Source: Leptodontidium sp. MPI-SDFR-AT-0119 (Eukaryota; Ascomycota; Leotiomycetes; Helotiales; Leptodontidiaceae). From it: a stretch of DNA of 64,000 bases. Under the pieces are notes generated by a model. The model did no database searches, had not been told where the DNA came from, and saw only the letters and a list, made by a program, of their open reading frames with translations. The stretch is from the NCBI GenBank assembly GCA_020726505.1, contig JAHLEZ010000038.1, positions 124,001 to 188,000 of the forward strand, given 5' to 3'. This document shows positions 43,906 to 57,182 of this stretch, in pieces. The translations under genes were made by a program, and so were the position numbers. How positions within the stretch are numbered: the stretch's first letter is position 1; every line of letters begins with the position of its first letter.

Positions 43906-45488
43906 CGAAGGCGAGCCGATTTGAAATCCGTCCATTTAGCCGATTGGCTTAACACGCGAGCTCAGGAACACTAAAATCTAGAACACTAAAGATACTTACT
44001 TTATTATAATAATTTCTATTAAATTAAAGTATTAATTATGAAACTCGTTTCTACCTTCACATTCCAAAATGAGAGTATTAATAGTTGCTTGCCTAATAAC
44101 TAATGCCCGAATTCTCTCTTAAGGGAAATTATGTTACTCTACTCTTTACGCTCTTTCGGTCTATTCTATAGTATGAGGAGCATTCTAATCTCTTGTAATT
44201 GCTATTCAGATTAGCATCTAAACTCCTTCAATTACGTTTATATTAGTAGAGTTACTGATATGCTCTAATAAAGGAATGCCTGCTTTCTTAAGCTTTCGCT
44301 GAGTCTATTTGCTTAAGTGTAAAGGAGTACTATCTTATTAAAAAAGATACGGAAGTTAATCGCTTTCAAAAGTATTAGGATCGTGACGTTAGACTATAAG
44401 CTCTTTCTAGAAAGGAATCAAATAAGGCTCAAGCACTTCGTAAGTATAACGCAAGTTATTAACTCCTCTACGAGACGGCCCTTTCTTAAATTTATGCGAC
44501 TCTTAGTAGACTTCCCACGAAGCTCTCTTCTTTAGCTATTTCCGCTTTAACGCATCCTACTTCTTTTCCTTCTCTCTTTCTTATGTATTAAATAACTCGC
44601 GGCATTTAGCTTCCTATTCTTCGTTGTTGATTTAGTCTATTCGCTTTTGGTTATCTTCCTTTTACTGATCGGTTTCGGGGTAATAGATATAACAAGGGCC
44701 TTTATAATCGTACGTGAAGTATCCCCAAAACATTACTTCTGAGTAGTTATTATACCGCCGTTTAATGTAATTAAGATAATATCGTTCTATATCCCCTTCT
44801 AATCGAGAAATCCTTTGTATTCCACGTTTTGTTAAGACGATAATTGAAGCCTCGTCTAAGAAGATAACCTTTCGCTACTCTTCAATTCCCTAATCTTTCC
44901 GTGAGAGAGTAATCTCATATCGTTGGCGTCTTTAAAGCTCCGTAAGACTAAGTTTCTTTGTCGATTTCAATCTACGGAGGCCACGAGCTCTTAATTTCTT
45001 CTCAATCGTACTGCGGTGGAAATCAAAAAGGCCCTCTTCTGTCGTAACAATATGCCACAGCTTCTTTCGCTATTTCTTATTTAACGTATAAGCTTCTAAG
45101 AGGTTCGTAATCTCTTTGTCAGAGATCTTTGGCTTTGCTCCGCTATTAGCTTTCCGTCGTATTTCTTCCACTTGTTATTGAATCGTTAGAGGAGAAAGGC
45201 CTTACTCGTCGTATCGGATAAGTACTTCAGCGGAAGTATTCTTGATATTTGTCGCAGTTGACTTAGCTAAACCAGCTTTCCGAGTAGCTTCAGCTTAGTG
45301 AACGTATTATAAGTGAGTCAAAAAGACAGCTTTATTAATGTCAGTCGCGTGTTTCCCCATTGTGCTGATTTAAAAGAAAGACATTAAAAATTGTGACGCG
45401 GGGCAGAAATTTTAGTGGGGGATACTTATAAATTTGCTCCGCTACTATATAAATCAAAATGGACGGTTTTCAAATCGGCTCGCCTTAG
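43906..45488 (-). mobile_element. Tc1/mariner element (1583 bp) with 30-bp inverted repeats and TA duplication
   Basis: Terminal inverted repeats of about 30 bp share AGGCGAGCCGATTTGAAA and CCGTCCATTT with one internal mismatch. TA flanks it at 43904-43905 and 45489-45490. One transposase frame on the minus strand fills the element, as in fungal Tc1-like transposons. Confidence 0.93.
44032..45360 (-). pseudogene. Mariner/Tc1 transposase (DD34E), RIP-interrupted
   Basis: ATG at 45360 (MGKHATDINKAVFLTHL) to TAA at 44032 gives 442 codons in one frame without frameshift. Helix-turn-helix-like N-terminus is followed by the catalytic core: Asp about 169 in FLDEAS, WGYF about 212, Asp about 343 in DSTPLHLSK and Glu about 378 in NVIEGVW. 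The last two are 34 residues apart, as in Tc1. A charged insertion of about 70 residues sits between positions 230 and 300. Many in-frame TAA/TAG codons replace Gln/Trp, so it is inactive although all three catalytic acids remain. Confidence 0.92.
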
Positions 45489-45835
45489 TATATATATACT
45501 GTAATAGGCTTACTAGAATCTTCTAAAGTTGATTGTAAATCATTTTGATTTATAATTACTCTTAGAATCGTCTAGAAGAGAAAGGTCATATGACCGGATA
45601 AGCGAATGTTCTGGAAACCGGCAGGAGGCACTGATTACAAATCAACACTTAGCGAATAATCGTTTAATAATAAAGCGACTTCGGAAGCTAATAAGGACGC
45701 TCGCAAACCTTTAAGAAGGAAATCCTCTAAGAAGTCATACCCTTACTAGAATAATCAGACCTACAAGTGGAGCCCTTTAAATTATACTCGACTTTAACTT
45801 ACTATTTATAAGAAGGTCTATATAAAAGACCTTAA

Positions 45836-46137
45836 TGTTACGACCTACAACGCGCCTCGTATTCTAACCGACACGGGCTCGTAGCATCGCTGGCTATGCG
45901 ACGGCGCTAGGCCCAATAGGGAAGACTAGGTGGCGAGCCTACGACATGTTGACGTAAATGGCACTTGACTACGCTAGGCCTTATTAAGAGGGTCCTTTAT
46001 ATATTTATACTCGAGCCCTCCCTCATAGAGAGCTCTCCTTTTCTCCTTGTCTTTTCTTCTCGATTCTAAGCGTAATTAGAGGCCTAAATATAAAGCTAGA
46101 GTCTACTCGCCGTATTAACCTCTTACTAGTCGTAATA
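45836..46137 (+). repeat. Gypsy 5' LTR (302 bp)
   Basis: TGTTACGACCTACAACGCGC to CGTAATA; the terminal CA has become TA through a RIP-type change. Confidence 0.93.
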
Positions 46138-46429
46138 TAAGAAAAGACTAATACCCCTTTACTATAAAGCGTTATATCTCACCTAGTCTTGCGCCTTGTC
46201 GACTTGCCTTTATAGCAAGTTAATAACAAGCCTTAATACCTTAGCCTATTCGACAAATAAGTACCTCTCTACCTTAGTAACAGACTGTCCTAGAGAAAGC
46301 TAAATATCCTTTCGTAGTTAACTTACCTTGCCGTAACTTAACGCGCGCCCCTGTTTCGAACACATGTCTAATTAATAAATTAATTAACCACCTTAAACAC
46401 CCCTTAACCTTACCTTACTATTACTGCCG

Positions 46430-47960
46430 ACCTCTCCCCCTCGTCGGCGAAGCTCTAAAGAAAGAAGCGCCCCTTTACGGCTAAGCTTTATAGATATTCC
46501 TGTCCCCTCTATTAAGACTCTTTCGAAAGAACTAAAGAGCTTTAACAGATTCGACTCAGACCTGGAGGATAAACCCCAGCGTTTCTTCGACGTATCGCTA
46601 GAGCCTACTGTCGTGCAAGAGCACGCCTAGAGGCTCCACAGAGGCGTATTTGACGTATTATTGAGGTATGCGCAGTACTGTAATTGATCGTTGTATTGGT
46701 CTACTCTACGTATGGTCTATTCAAGCTCCCTGAATATGGAGGTCGCGGGCGCTTTGGCCATGGTGCCTTTGATTGGGCTCGCTTAGCCGGCCTACCATAA
46801 CCTGCACGACACCTACTAATATAGAGGGCCTTACCCCTGCTTAACAAGTAAAGGTAGACTAGTTAATTAAGGACTCCGTTAGCTTTACTGTCGCCGCTGC
46901 TATTACATAAGCCCTTACTTAATATGCCGCTAATAACCCTCGTTAAGAGACTTACACTTCTTCCCCTTCTTCTGACTAGTTAACACGTACTTTTATAGTT
47001 GACCTCCAGCTAACCGCCGACTATTATTTGCCGAAGTTAGATATGTCGATCCGAGTAGTAGAGCCTTCTAAGGTCAAGTACTCTTAACTCCCTTTTAATA
47101 ATTATAAGGGAGATATTAAATATAATACTTAAAAGATAAAAATAAAGCTATTCTTAAAAGAGTACTTTAATAACTCTAAGAATAAGATGTCTTAGGTTAA
47201 GGCTTACATCGTACTACTAGCGAAGCTAAGACTATTATCCTTTAATATATAGACCTTGACTATATTAGGACCTTTAATATAATAGCCGACGTATTAAAGG
47301 CGTTAGACTAGCGATTCTTCGACTATAACCGGGTCTAAGCTACTAAGAGACTATATAATTAACTTACTATAGGTAATATAACGTATAACGATTTCCGTGT
47401 CAAATTCACGTTATACGTTATTATAGGCAAGATTTCTCGCTCCCGCTAGTTCGAGGATATATGTGAAAAAGTATCCCTAACTCTTAAATATATAATTTAT
47501 ATTAAGAAGTACAAGATAAATAGTAATTATATTATTCTCGACGAGTTCTTAGCCGTTATAGACCGAGAGAGTCGTAATATTACTTTAAAAGAGGCCGCCT
47601 CGACCTATAAAGCTTAACTTAGCGTAACCTTTAATACTAACGACTCGCGCGGCATCTTAAAGAAAGAAAACTAGCGTGCTACTTCCTTTACGCCGGCTAT
47701 TATAGTAAGAAGACCCCTGATCTCGAGTCTAAGACTACCGTCAAATACCTACTAGTGTACGCCCTTTCCCTCGCCCGTCTTGCGCCGACTAAAGTCCCCT
47801 GTACCTCCTCTTACACTTAAGGACGTCTCTTTTAACACTTGTCTTTACTATAGCAGGACTGGCTATTAGGCTAGCGACTGTCCTAAGCGCCGTAGAGACT
47901 AGGCTCTTAATAAGTCGATTTCTTAGTTAGTCGTTAGTAAGGATTTAGAGACTAACGAGC
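46430..47960 (+). pseudogene. Gypsy gag pseudogene
   Basis: A capsid-like region includes DYNRVQATKRLYNQLTIGN near 47325-47385. A C-X2-C-X4-H-X4-C knuckle at 47838-47880 has lost its second Cys and its His, both now Tyr (TGC to TAC, CAC to TAT). These are RIP-type changes. Stops are frequent. Confidence 0.78.
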
Positions 47961-47999
47961 TATTAAAAAACTCTTAGGCCGTGGCAAAGACTTATACCT

Positions 48000-50900
48000 T
48001 AGTATAAGCTATAACTTATAAAAGGACTTAATATTTAATTTCTATACTCTTATTAAAGGGCGACAATTCTTAATTAATATTAAACTAAGAAGGAATAGAT
48101 TCTTTATTAAGACACTTATATATATTAATAGCGGAGTTAATATTTTTAGTATTATTAAAACCTCTTTCGCGTATTAACTCGTTAGGCAATTTAATATTTC
48201 CTTTATATCCCTCCCTTAGTTAATCGTCTTAATTAGCTATAATAGTAAGAAAGGCAAGCTAATCGACACGGCCGTCTTACTTACCTTAACAATTAACCGC
48301 CGGCGAATTAACTTCCCCTTTCTAGTGATTAACTTAAGAAATACTAACGTCTTAATTAGTCGGAAGTTCCTTGAGTATTATAACTTAAAGTAGTTATATA
48401 TAAAGGACCGTAATCGATTAGAATGGCTATTAGATATACTAGTCTAGCCGTACTTTAATTAGTAAGTCTTCGTCGACATTAATCGTTTTAATAAGTTAAT
48501 CGTTAAGTCTCACTAGCTCAATATAAAACGAAGGGATACCCTTATAGACGTGGATAACTACCGTCGGAGGTAAGCTAAGATTACGGCACTTAACGACTCT
48601 TTTAAGTCAAAGGTCTCTATACGACCTATTATTAGCGTCTCGCCGACTCGACCCTCGAGCTTTACTAGAGAGGTCAAGGAGCGCCTGCGTATTATAAAGG
48701 ATTAATTAAACCCTTTAATATCCCGTGATTTAAGATTACTACTTAAAGACAAGAGAGCCCATGGAGCCTCCCTTGCGAATTACTAACTAAAGGCGCTTAC
48801 TATAAAGATCTTCCTTATATCGGCAATAGTAATATTTACTACGTACCTCCGACTTAAGAGAGCTAAGAAGAATAAGGTAGAGACTTTTGTGGCGTTAGTA
48901 TATAAGATTAATTAAGAACTAACTCGTCGCCGGCGAGAGGCCCTAAACTAATTAAGTGTCGAGCTTATATTAATAAATAGAGACTTAACCCCAAAGGAAG
49001 CCTTAAAGGCTAAATACGCGTAAAATAACGAACTAGTAAGTAAGAAGCTCCTTATAGAGTATTAAGAGTATGCCCCTCTCTTCTCCCGGCGGGCCTCTAA
49101 CGAGTTACTAGCGTATTACTAAGGCGTAAACTATTAAATCGAGCTTACTAAGGAGAACGACTTATCCTTTAAACCTCTCCGGCGTATAATTAAAAAACAG
49201 CTGTCAGAGACTAAGTAGTATATTATTAATAACTTACACAAGGGTTTTATTAAGCCCTCTAGCGTATTATATGTGGCCCCTATTCTCTTTGCTAAGAAAG
49301 CCGATAGTAGCCTCCGGTTATACGTCGACTACTAGAAGTTAAATGCCCTATTAAAGAAGGACTTATACCTAATCTTTTTAATTAATAAAATAATAACACG
49401 TATTTATAAAGTAAAGGTCTTTATAAAGCTTAATATTTAGTAAGCTTTCTACTGCATTTATATGTCCCTCGAGAGTAAAGACTACATGACTTTTCGCACT
49501 TAATATAATACGTATAAGTATAAAGTCCTTCCTTTCGGGCTCACAAATAGTCTAATAACTTTCTAGCGTTTTATTAACGATATCCTTATAAAGTACCTCG
49601 ACGACTTTTGCGCGGCTTATATAGACGATATCCTGATATATTCGTCTACTCCTAAGGAACACGAGGTCTACTTTAAGAAAGTAATAGTAATATTATAAGC
49701 ACACGGACTCTAAGCCGACATTAAGAAGTCTAAGTTTAGCGTGTAAAAGACAAGGTTCTTAGGATTTATTATTAGAGTTAAAGGTATAAAGTAAACCTAA
49801 AGAAGATTAGTGTAATTAAAAACTAGCGATACGCCAATAATATACGGGGTATATAAAGTTATCTTGGCTTCTATAACTTTTACCGCCGGTTTATTAAAGA
49901 CTATAGTCGCATTACACGACCCTTTATAATACTCACTAAAAAGGACGTCCCCTTCGTCTTTAATAACGCTTATAAAAACGCCTAGGAAACTCTCTAGGAA
50001 GCCCTTTAGTCTACGCTAGTTCTTCGCCACTACAACCTTACTAAGTAAACGCGGCTAAAGACTAATTCTTTAAATAAAGTCGTTGCTAGGGTTTTATCTT
50101 AACTTTAAGAGAATAACACCTTTTACCTCGTAAGATACTTCTCTAAGACTATAATAGACCCCGAGCTTAATTACTCGATCTATAATAAAGAGATACTAGC
50201 GATTTTCCGGTCATTTAAGTAGTATCGCCCGGAGCTCTTAGGTGCCTAAAAGAAGGTCTTTGTCTATATAGACTACTAAGGACCTCACGGCTAAGTAGGC
50301 TTAATAGGCTAAGTTCTTTGCGGATTTTTATTTCACAATTATATACTATACTAGGACGATTAATACGTTAGCCGATACCTTGTCTCGACAAGATTAAGAC
50401 TTCACAGTTATAGAGGCACGTAAGCGGGCTATCCGTAATTAATAGTTAATTTTAATTAATAAAATCGACTCGCGAGTCACTAGCGACATCTAGCTCTCCG
50501 CCGTCGATCTTATAAACGCCTATATTAAAGTCGTAGAGACAATACCCCTAGCACTTATAAAGGCCATAATCCCGGACTACGATACTAAGCCACGTGACAA
50601 GCTAAAACTAGAACTTAAGCCTAATACAAGAGTACTAGTCGACTTAGAAATCCCTATATTAAAAGAGTTAGACCTTAACTCTATAATAGCCTATAATATC
50701 GCGGGATATAATATTATTAATTAAGTGCTCCTGGCTAATAAGTCTTCGCCTTCGCTAGAGCCTCTCCGATAAAAAGCCAGGGAATAGTTATTAGATTACG
50801 AGCTAATAAACGACAAGTTACTTTTCTAAGGACGCCTCCTAAAAGTGCCCTTAAAACTGCCGGAGCTTTGTACGACACTTATTCGCTATATATATTCCCA

Positions 50901-52260
50901 ACCTTTAGTAATACACGCGGGGATTAGAAAGATAAAGGCATTACTAAGTCGTAAATATCATTAGAACGGCCTCACCACGGACATAACTTAATATATAGTA
51001 AACTATAGTTGCTCTCGACAAAAAGCCCGTAAGAATAAGACCCCTAGTTTCTTACACCCCTTACTAATACTTACTCGGCCGTATTAATACCTTACGATAG
51101 ACTTTACGAAGCTATTACTCGATAAGTACGGCTATAACTTCGCTATAGTTATTATTAACCGCTTGTCTAAGAAACCGGTCTTAATACCTTGTAATAATAT
51201 AATTACGGCTAAAGGCATAACTATTCTCTTCCTTGTCTATTAGACTCGACACTTTAGTATATTAGACTTTATTATCTCAGACCAAGGACTTTAGTTTATC
51301 TCTTCCTTTTAGAAGGAGTACTGTTGTATCCTCGGGACTAAAGTAAAGCTAATAACGGCGTATAACCTAAACGTCGACAACTAGACGGAAGTAACAAATT
51401 AATATATTAAGTAGCGGCTTCGTCCCTTTTGTTATTATTATTAAGACAATTAGAGCGACCTCTTACTAATTATAAACATCGCCTAATTAACGTTATTACA
51501 CAAGTCTTTAGGCCGCTTGTCTCTTTTTTAGTTACTTAATAGTGTTAAGCCAAGGACTTCCTAGGACTTAGTTAACTTAGAGCCGCCGGCTATAATAATA
51601 GAGAAACTTAATTACGAGGAGGCTCTATAAGTAACTTTATAAATAAAGGAGGTTATAGAAGTCGTATAATCGTCCCTAAAGGACTAGTAAGAAAAAATAA
51701 AACGACTAACGAACTGTAGGCGACGCGCCGTTAATTAAGACGTTAACGACTTAATATTAGTTAATACTTAGAACTAAAACGTTAACTGACTTTTAAAGAA
51801 GTTGTCTAATAAGTAGTATAGCCCTATTAAGGTAATCGCTAAGGAAGGAGAGAGTTAGAGAATTAAGCTCTTAAAAGACTAGTTAATTTATCCCGTCTTT
51901 TACTCGCACTCACTTTGTAAGTACGTCGACAACCCCTTGCCAGGACAAGCTAAAGCTACGCCAGCACTTATTTAGCTATTACTTAAGTAAGATAAGTAGG
52001 AAATTAAAGGCATTCTTAGCTCTAAGGTTATACAGAATAAGTTATTCTACTGTATTAAGTGGCTAGGCGCCGACGAAGACCTAAAGTAATACTTATACTT
52101 AAACGCTATAATAGCTCTATATATAATTAAGAGGTTCTATTTAGAGCATCCTAATGTTAAAGGCCCGCCAAGAGCTCTCCTAAAGTGGCTAGAGGCTTAT
52201 AGCGCTAGTATTAACGACTACAACGACTTAAAAGATAATATAATTATAGCTATAACTGCG
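48000..52260 (+). pseudogene. Gypsy pol pseudogene (protease, RT, RNase H, integrase, chromodomain)
   Basis: The protease region lies near 48100-48350. RT runs from about 49200 with [10 protein letters not shown] at 49618-49647, a full catalytic box. The RT/RNase H hinge near 49860 ([15 protein letters not shown]) leads into RNase H up to about 50390. Integrase at about 50880-51560 has the core SDQG segment near 51280 and the NQ-I end. A chromodomain-type end at about 51990-52240 reads VIQNKLFYCIKWLG and GPPRALLKWLEAY, which in chromoviruses steers integration to heterochromatin. TAA/TAG codons interrupt each domain. Confidence 0.87.
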
Positions 52261-52290
52261 CGGACGTAGTTTTTTAAGAGGGGGGGGTAA

Positions 52291-52592
52291 TGTTACGACC
52301 TATAACGCGCCTTATATTCTAACTGACACGGGCTCGTAGTATCGCTGGCTATGCGACGGCGCTAGGCCCAATAGGGAAGACTAAGTAGCGAGCCTGCGAT
52401 ATATTAACGTGAATAATACTTGACTACGCTAGGCCCTATTAGGAGGGTCCTTTATGTATTTACACCTAAGCCCTCCCCTACGGAGAGTTCTCCTTTCCCC
52501 CTTGTCTTTTCTTCTCGATTCTAAGCGTAGCTAGAGGCCCAAATACAAAGCTAGAGTCTACTCGCCGTATCAACCTCTTGCCAGCCGTAACA
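52291..52592 (+). repeat. Gypsy 3' LTR (302 bp)
   Basis: TGTTACGACCTATAACGCGC to AGCCGTAACA, with intact CA end. Confidence 0.93.
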
Positions 52593-52597
52593 CTTAA

Positions 52598-55500
52598 GGG
52601 TAATATTAAACTAAACCTATTAATTAACGACGTTATAACAAAGTAAATCTATTAACGCTTTATTAGTAATAAATAGAAGATATTACGAGAATAGATTAAA
52701 TTAGACAAGATATTACTTTACGCTACTAAGGACGCTATTAAAAGCGCCGGTAATAAGGGCAAAAGTAAGTCTACGTTCCTTAGAAATATTTTAGACAAAG
52801 GGGCGAAAAGCGGTACGTAAATATAAGTAGTAATCCTTTTAAGCCTCGTAAAAGATTATTAACCTAGTGTTTATTTTATATAAGACTTAGCCTACCCCTT
52901 GTCGTCAAGTACTCTTCTTAATAACTATAATATAACTAATTTAGTTAACGATTATTTACTCTTAAAGCCAGGATTATCTATTAAGTCTAAACCGGAGGAC
53001 ATTATAAAGTGTAAAAGCTCTTAGCTTTTAATTATAAGACGGGGAATTCGCGTTATAAAGGGGTCTCTTAAGAACTAGAATAGTGAGTTGTTTAATTTAA
53101 CCCTCTACGACGTTATTATTATAAAAGGATTTTATATTAATATTATCTCCGAAGCTCGTCTTCTTAATAGCGGGCTTTAGTATTATAAAATAGACTGTAT
53201 TCTATACTAGAAGGAGGAAAACGATCTTATAAGGACTACTTAATTATACGACAGTTAGTTTGTAAATAAAACCTTATATTATTTAAATTTAACGAGCTTT
53301 TTAATTATTCGTCGAACTCCCGTGAGATCCCTTTCAGTGTTATAAGTACTATAATGTTTTTAACCTTTAAACGGAGTATTAGTAAATTCTATAAACTATT
53401 ATAAGAGTATAAGAGACTAAGAATAAATACGGAAATGTGTTAGCATTTACGCTTTAGACACTTAGGGCCAGATGCCTTAAGAAAGTTAATAAACTCAGCT
53501 AGGAATGTTAAGATTACTAAAGTAATAGGGAGAATTAAGTGTAAGTATTGCGCTTTTACTCACGTATCTTAAGTAATCTCTAGACGCCTAATCGAGAGAC
53601 AATTACTTAAACTATTTTAGAAGGTTACTTAAGATCTCTTTAATTATTTAATTAGATTTAGGAATAACTCCTAGCTCCTTTTACTTAAAGATAAGTATAG
53701 TAGACTACTCGTGGGTTATACTCTCTAAAACAAAAAGTATAATATAATCTTTAAATGTATCGAGAGCTTTAAACGCTAGGTTTATAAACAGTTTAGACTT
53801 TTAATATATAAATTAAAACACGATTAGGAAAAGGCAGTCATTACTAGGCGCGGATTCACGAGATATAAGAACTAGGTTGAGAAGCTCGGTATTAAACTCG
53901 AGCTTTTACTTACTTTAACTTATAAGTTAAATAACGGCGCCGAAAGAGCTAACTAAAAAGTAATTAATAAGGGAATTAAAATAAGGCTCTTAGTAAATCT
54001 CCCCGCCAAACTAGTTATTAAATACGTACTAAGAGGTATTTACTTATATAACAGGAGCCTTAAGCGCGTGAATATTTAGTAGTTACTACTAAAAATATTA
54101 AATCAGTGGTTTCGTAATTACTTTTAATAATATAATTTAGCGCTCGTTACGAAGCTTACTATAAATCTTAAACTAAATTAAAATAAGATTTACGTCTTTA
54201 GGTATAAAGTGTATTTATTAATAGTAAAACGAGCGAAAGGGCAAGAGAAAAGAGCATTTAAAGTAAATACACATGTGTATATTAAATACTTAGTAAGTTT
54301 TTATGTTTTTAATATTTACTAGATTTAAGTGCCACGTCTCGACCGAATTATTATCACGCGTAATATACGCTTTAATAAAGACTTATTTTACACGTTAAAT
54401 TAAGAAGAAATAATAATCACAGTTAAGGAAGCTTAGTCGATTTGCGATCTTATTAAAAAAGATAAAATAATTATAAATTAGGCCGGAATCTTAGAGAATA
54501 TTACAAGTAATAAGACAGTCGAGAAAGTAATTACTATAGTTAAAAGCACTTTAATATTACTTTCTAAGTCCGCCAAGGGATTAATTACTATTCTAAAGAG
54601 TTAAAACTCGGGGGTAAAAGATACTAAAGAACTAAGTATTATAATAGGACTTCTAACTCCTAAAGCCACTCTTATATTAGATAATACGCCAGTTAAAATA
54701 CTAATAAAAGGCAAGGAGTAAAAGTTAAGTATATACGACTTAAGGCTTACGCTAAGTATAAAATAAGACTTAAAGGGATCGCGTCTAAGTGAGAATATAT
54801 AACTCACAGATCGGGCGTCGAACGTATTATAGGGCTAAATTAGAGGTCCGTCTCGAGCTTTTAGACTCGAGATTTAAATACCGTTATTTATTTTAAAAGC
54901 GGATTATTCGCGAGTAAAGTCACTATTACTAAAAAAAAGTATTAAAGGAACTAATTAAAAACTCTAATTAAGTAACTTAAGAAATTGCGGATAAAAGTCT
55001 AAAGTAATTAACTCTTTAAGGGCAAGCTTCTAAAACCTCGGATTCGTTATCGAAAGCAGTGACGCACTCTCGGACTAAAGCGTTAAGAGCTTAGTTAAAT
55101 AAATAAAAACAAACGAGAGTAATAATACGCTCTTAAATAAAGGTTAAGGCCGCCACAGCTTAATTTAAAGCCTTAAGTACTCGAGAAAAACTAATAAAGA
55201 GCACAAGAAAAAGAGAGAGACTATGTAAAAGAAGTAAAGGTAATAAAGTATTTATAACGCTTATTATTATTTTTAAAAAAACGCGCTCTTAAAAGGGTAA
55301 CCTTAATCTCGGGGGTAACTTAAACCTTAAGAGTATAGACTTTAACGAACACACTTTAATTAAATATAATAATTTTTAATTCGAAATTAACTAGCTTTTT
55401 TATAAGCTTGTGCTTAATTAATATATATCTTAAGAAAAGTAAGACGATTTTAGGGAATTAACTAAGATAATATATTTAGTAATCGCGACAGTAATGTAAA

Positions 55501-56808
55501 TAAATCGCCTGTTACTAAAAGGGAAGCTCTTACTTCTTAAAATTAAAGTCTAAGATCTTTTACTAAAACTAAAGAGGTAGAGCGATCTTAAGAACTACTT
55601 AATAAGAAGGTGGTTTTTAGAAGACAATAAGTTAGAAATAAGGAATATAAACAAATATAAATACTAACACTTACAGAAGTACGATTCGAGTACTATAGAC
55701 ACACTTGTCTCGCTTATATAAGTTTTTAAGTATAAGCTAGATAAAGACGGATATATCTTAAGATATCTCTCTTAAATAGTAATTCGGGGTGATCTTTAAA
55801 GTAAGGTAATAATCATATTAATATACGTTAATACACTCTTTATAATGTCTTTTAGAATCGTTATAACGCTCGCAGTTTATTTTAATTTAGAAGTCTAGTG
55901 CTTTAATGTAATTAATGCCTTTATTAATGCCTTGAGAAATATAAACTAGGAAATAATATATTACTAATTTTTACCCGGTTTTTAATAGCCTGGCTAAGTA
56001 TTACGAGTTAATCGCGTATTCTATAAAATACGTGATTCCCCTTACCTTTAGTATAAGTATATAAGTAAGACTCTAACTAATTTAGGGCTCTCTTCTTATT
56101 TAAAGGAGCCTTATATATTCACAGATTTTAAACACAAAATCTTAGTCCTTTTTTACGTGGACGATATTTAAGTACTTTACTACTAAGATGATTAGAAGCT
56201 TAAAAAGATCTTATTAAGCGTCTAAACTAAGTATACGATATATATAATCTTAGAGACATTAAGTAATTCTTGGGGATTAAAGTATTACGTAATCGAAAGC
56301 GCAAAACAATTTCCTTAGTCTATAATTAATACCTTGAGAAGATCGCTCGTAAATTTAAGTAAGTAAATAGTAATTATTTAACGACGTTACTACCGCAAAT
56401 CGATCTTGTTAAGTATATAGGACAAGCTTCTAAGAAACACATTAAAGTATACTAAGAGAGAGTAAGCTCTGTCTTATACGTAGTAATTATTATAAGACTA
56501 GATATTATATATGTAATTGCCTTGCTCTCATAATTCGTAACAAACCTTAGGCCTAAACATTTTACCGTTATATATTAGCTTATTCGTTACTAATTTAATA
56601 CGCGCTTCTTAGGTATTATTTACGGTAAGTATTAAGGTAAAGCAATTATTATCGCTTTTAATGCCTCTTTTGTTAATAATATAAAGACACGACGATTATC
56701 TTAAGGTTACGTAATCTTTTTATTTAGTAGGCTAGTAATCTAGAAAGTATTAAGACAAGTAATAATTACTACTTTAATAATTAAAGCAGAATTACTTGTA
56801 CTAGAGTA
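52598..56808 (+). pseudogene. Copia-1B protease, integrase and RT pseudogene
   Basis: Collinear with Copia-1A 7390-8049 plus 15737-20280. Integrase core near 53690-54110 and RT near 55560-56600, with YVDDI intact at 56154-56168. It contains neither the Copia-2 insertion nor the GC-rich element found in 1A, which gives their empty-site sequences (near 53277 and 55105). The RNase H frame continues after the MITE at 57183. Confidence 0.8.
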
Positions 56809-56810
56809 TA

Positions 56811-57180
56811 TCCCTTAGAGTGCCACCAGCCGCACACGCCTAAAGAGCCTGAAAGAGGTCCGTGTCGCGACCCTAAATTAAGCGAAGAACACCAAAATTT
56901 CAGGGAATCATTGAAATTCAGTGTATTCTACTGTTTTTGATGATACAACGTAAAGTAATTATTATACTCGCAAAGGTGGACATCACACTGTTTACAACCG
57001 TAACTTGAGGCTCTCCTTTTGCTTACTCGGCCTGTATTACTAGCAATTTCGGCTACCGCGACTCTCTTCCGTGGGCGGTCCCAATACCTCCGCGCACTGG
57101 CTGTACAGTGCAGTGCCCTGTAGTGCCCCGCCTCAGCGCTCTAGGGTCTTGGCAAAGTGTGCGTATGGCACTCAAGGGGA
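56811..57180. mobile_element. TA-flanked MITE (370 bp) in Copia-1B RNase H
   Basis: Left end TCCCTTAGAGTGCCA and right end TGGCACTCAAGGGGA form an inverted repeat with two mismatches or gaps. TA flanks it at 56809-56810 and 57181-57182. The empty site is in Copia-1A near 20275. It has no coding capacity, is GC-normal and shows almost no RIP, so it is one of the youngest elements here. TA duplication and size fit a non-autonomous Tc1/mariner or pogo derivative. Confidence 0.85.
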
Positions 57181-57182
57181 TA

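Larger units (their letters stand above)
43811..45647. mobile_element. Solo LTR (252 bp without insert) split by a mariner; target duplication CTTAG
   Basis: Left part 43811-43905 starts TGTGAAGTTGGCAG and right part 45489-45647 ends AAATCAACA. CTTAG flanks it at 43806-43810 and 45648-45652, and the Copia-1 gag sequence continues on both sides. The mariner at 43906-45488 occupies its middle. Confidence 0.82.
45836..52592 (+). mobile_element. Gypsy chromovirus, full length (6757 bp), target duplication CTTAA
   Basis: LTRs of 302 bp at 45836-46137 and 52291-52592, flanked by CTTAA at 45831-45835 and 52593-52597. The interior follows gag, protease, RT, RNase H, integrase, chromodomain-like end, which is Ty3/Gypsy order. 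A purine-rich tract (AAGAGGGGGGGGTAA) lies directly before the 3' LTR. The minus-strand relic at 4044-5781 and the solo LTR at 41143 belong to related copies. All frames carry RIP-type stops. Confidence 0.95.

Noticed and set aside
43811..45647. First read as one mariner or MITE with poor ends (GTGTGAAG...CAACACT, TA duplication)
   Set aside because: The ends do not pair as inverted repeats. CTTAG duplications and TG...CA ends show a solo LTR, with the true mariner ends at 43906 and 45488.
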